Shown here: positions 62,485 to 64,000 of the stretch, piece by piece | Numbering within the stretch: position 1 is the first letter of the stretch | Layout: every line of letters begins with the position of its first letter | Source: Vicinamibacteraceae bacterium | GTDB taxonomy: Bacteria > Planctomycetota > Phycisphaerae > Phycisphaerales > UBA5793 | DNA length: 64,000 nucleotides | Reading direction: 5' to 3' | Assembly (NCBI GenBank): GCA_011525805.1 | Contig: WYBR01000047.1 | Coordinates: forward strand, 1 to 64,000 | The notes under the pieces: generated by a model | Databases searched by the model: none | The model's input: only the letters and a program-made list of their open reading frames with translations | What the model was told of the DNA's origin: nothing | Position numbers and translations under genes: made by a program

Positions 62485-62841
62485 CTACTTCTTCGCGGCG
62501 CCCTTGCCGGCCGGCGCAGCGCCCTTGCCGGCGGGAGCGGCGCCCTTGGCCGCCGCGGGAGCGCTCTTTCCGCCGGCGGCAGGTGCCGGCGCGGTCGCGC
62601 CCGGGGCCGCGGCGCCTGGAACACCGACGCCGGCTTCGCCCTCAGCCCCCTCTTCGACCTTTTTCTTGACCTTCTTGCGCACCGTCAGGCGGGGCGCGAG
62701 CGTTTTGGGCAGGCCCAGCGGGCTGGCGTCTTCCGCGAACGTGCCGTCGCCCCTCATCTTCGCGATGCGTTCGGCCCGGGTGAGGACGCTGCGGTGCTGC
62801 GAGAGGCCGCTGCCCGACTTGAGACTGCGATCGAGACTCAT
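62485..62841 (-). CDS. PVC-superphylum small basic protein with Ala/Lys-rich tail
   Basis: 118 residues. The N-terminal 60 (SLDRSLKSGSGLSQHRSVLT, RAERIAKMRGDGTF, SPLGLPKT, TVRKKVKKK) match the small basic protein conserved among Planctomycetes, Verrucomicrobia and Chlamydiae (a TIGR04137-type family). The C-terminal ~55 residues are a repeat-like AAPAGKG/AAPGATAPAPAAGGKSA tail resembling histone H1 or nucleoid-protein tails, not seen in the basic family core as I know it. It may bind nucleic acid or the ribosome; function not established. AAGGCGG lies ~6 nt before the ATG. Confidence 0.8.
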   Translation of the reverse strand: MSLDRSLKSGSGLSQHRSVLTRAERIAKMRGDGTFAEDASPLGLPKTLAPRLTVRKKVKKKVEEGAEGEAGVGVPGAAAPGATAPAPAAGGKSAPAAAKGAAPAGKGAAPAGKGAAKK

Positions 62842-62901
62842 GATGATCCGCCTTACTGGTCGCTTGGCCGACCGGCGGGTCGTTTCCCCGCCGCAACGGC
62901 C

Positions 62902-63675
62902 CTATTCGTGCTTTTTGGCCAGGCGCTGGGAGAAGTCCTTCGACCCCCCTTCGCGGCTCTTCCACTGCCGGCCGAGATCCTCCAGACGCCGGTTGAGCGC
63001 CTGGGCTGCGGCGTTGCTGTTCCAGCCCTGGAACCCCTCCGCCGTCACCACCTGCAAAAGAGCGGGATTGTTGTCCTTCAGAACCAGAACGTCAATCCCG
63101 TGGCGCTTGAGAAACTCTTTGACCGCCCAGGCCTCGGCCGGCTCGAACCGCTCGACGATGATGTAGTTCAGACCCGGCCGGCGCGTGTCCCGGTCGAGCG
63201 ATCGCGGCCCGGCGGGGCTCTGGCGCGGGGGTGATTGCGACTCGGCCGTGGCCTCGCCGCCTCGCGTGCCGTCCGTCCCCGTGAAGGTCGGAGCGGGGCT
63301 CGCCTCCCGCGGCGCAGCGCCCCCGAGACCGCTGCCGCCGAGGGTCGGATCGTTGATCGACGAGGGGTCGATGCCGACGCCGTCCGACGGCGGGTGCAGC
63401 GCCCGCGCCCGTCCGCGATTCACGCCCACGAAATAGGACCCGACGATGAGCAGGACCACGACGGCGAGCGCGACGTAGAGATACCCGACCGGCAGGCGGA
63501 TGAGCCGCGGCGAAGCGGGGCCTGGCGCTGCGGCCGCCTCCGGCGCGATCGACTCGACGTGGACGCGCGGCGGCGAAAACGTCGGCGCCACTTCCACGGG
63601 CCGCGACCGGCCCGGCGCCGGGCCGGTCCGCCCGAAGACTTCGTACAGCGCCGGTGTGTTGCGGTTCCTGGGCAT
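62902..63675 (-). CDS. Single-pass membrane protein with SPOR-like C-terminal domain
   Basis: 257 residues. A Pro/Arg-rich cytoplasmic N-terminus, one transmembrane helix (YLYVALAVVVLLIVGSYFVGV, near residue 65-85), a long Gly/Ser/Pro linker, and a C-terminal ~90 residues (YIIVERFEPAEAWAVKEFLKRHG, VLVLKDNN, VVTAEGFQGWNSNAAAQALN) with alpha/beta order like a SPOR peptidoglycan-binding domain. A cell-wall or division role is plausible but the similarity is weak. It is transcribed with the small basic protein, 60 bp apart. Confidence 0.6.
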   Translation of the reverse strand: MPRNRNTPALYEVFGRTGPAPGRSRPVEVAPTFSPPRVHVESIAPEAAAAPGPASPRLIRLPVGYLYVALAVVVLLIVGSYFVGVNRGRARALHPPSDGVGIDPSSINDPTLGGSGLGGAAPREASPAPTFTGTDGTRGGEATAESQSPPRQSPAGPRSLDRDTRRPGLNYIIVERFEPAEAWAVKEFLKRHGIDVLVLKDNNPALLQVVTAEGFQGWNSNAAAQALNRRLEDLGRQWKSREGGSKDFSQRLAKKHE

Positions 63676-63732
63676 GGCGGGCGGTCGCGAAAGGGCCGGC
63701 GCCGGAAGGGCGCGCCGGGCCGGTATGAATCG

Positions 63733-64000
63733 TCAGACAACCTTATCACCCTGCACCGAAAGAGCAATCGCGCTCGCCATGGCGAGCGCGTCGGTGTGGG
63801 TGATGCTCAGGCTCCATGCGCCGATGCCGCGGCTCGCGGCGATCGCCGCCGCCTCGCCGCGCAGCGCGAGCACCGGCCGCCCCTGTGCATCGGGCAGAAT
63901 CTCCATGTCCGTCCACGCGATGCCGTCGCGCCAGCCCGTGCCGAGGGCCTTGAGCACCGCTTCCTTGGCGGCGAAGCGGCCGGCGAGGCGCTCGAAGCGC
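63733..64000 (-). CDS. acpS: Holo-[acyl-carrier-protein] synthase, C-terminal part (5' end outside window)
   Basis: The frame stays open to the window edge. RFAAKEAVLKALGTG (the Mg2+/CoA-binding Glu in the AcpS KEA motif) and SLSITHTDALAMASAIA match the enzyme's conserved C-terminal regions. AcpS transfers 4'-phosphopantetheine to apo-ACP. About 89 residues are visible of ~125. The gene is likely to begin just beyond 64000. Confidence 0.85.
   Translation of the reverse strand, partial: RFERLAGRFAAKEAVLKALGTGWRDGIAWTDMEILPDAQGRPVLALRGEAAAIAASRGIGAWSLSITHTDALAMASAIALSVQGDKVV

Noticed and set aside
60215-63166. 983-codon open frame on the plus strand
   Set aside because: It is antisense to the secreted-protein and small-basic-protein genes, which have signals and homology; the predicted product is Val/Gly/Arg-rich and has no motifs.

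Overview
The window is a gene-dense, very GC-rich stretch of a bacterial chromosome. The best taxonomic pointers suggest a planctomycete, probably of the Phycisphaerae type. They are a PVC-superphylum small basic protein (62485-62841), secreted proteins sharing one C-terminal domain, planctomycete-style hypothetical proteins (for example 7215-8735 with its LYSIGLDGEDNGG end), Gram-negative lipid A/heptose genes and many intergenic palindromic repeats. This placement is inferred from family resemblance, not from a database search. I saw no rRNA, tRNA, CRISPR array or transposase.

Layout. 1-4462: tail of one secreted protein, a second Asp-box (BNR) secreted protein with the same tail, a zinc-ribbon/GYF-like membrane protein and a parvulin-type foldase. 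4463-4902: a dense patch of palindromic repeats. 4903-9385: a lipoprotein, hpt coupled to a PH-domain membrane protein, a membrane-anchored unknown and an MshEN-like protein. 9549-17269: alr, a DEAD-box helicase, psuG, a zinc-ribbon membrane protein, rsmD, a SAM methyltransferase, and a D-2-hydroxyacid dehydrogenase homologue that has lost its catalytic triad. 17532-24802: a secreted protein, glmS, an unknown exported protein, trpS, a CPBP protease and trpC. 24972-30849: a large S41 protease, a small membrane protein coupled to a pteridine-reductase-like SDR, and a HEAT-like protein.

31019-38684 is the most striking part. A TPR protein is followed by a predicted outer-membrane beta-barrel protein and, 10 bp later, a 1447-residue lipoprotein with ten CXXCH haem motifs fused to an LVIVD-type beta-propeller. 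It looks like a barrel plus multihaem cytochrome module for electron transfer across or at the outer membrane. 38792-48659 holds a Kelch-repeat secreted protein, mnmE, a TlpA-like thioredoxin, a GNAT acetyltransferase, a PilZ protein, an orphan succinate dehydrogenase iron-sulfur subunit, a UbiA-type prenyltransferase, a GT39-like membrane protein and a YggS family PLP protein. 48783-54022: an MFS transporter facing a tightly overlapping minus-strand operon for the LPS inner core and lipid A (GT9, maf, small membrane protein, lpxK, rfaE2).

54098-64000: an exported unknown, then a two-gene AAA ATPase plus TOPRIM-like pair (56210-58035) that resembles a phage-defence module, then gpmI, a QueD-like gene, a secreted protein with the shared C-terminal domain, the PVC small basic protein, a membrane protein and the 3' part of acpS.

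Four repeat families occupy intergenic DNA. One appears to have supplied the signal-peptide region of the decahaem lipoprotein. Several genes without a Shine-Dalgarno sequence have a TANNNT hexamer only 5-10 nt before the start codon, which suggests leaderless or near-leaderless mRNAs. The sdhB gene here has no sdhA or sdhC beside it.
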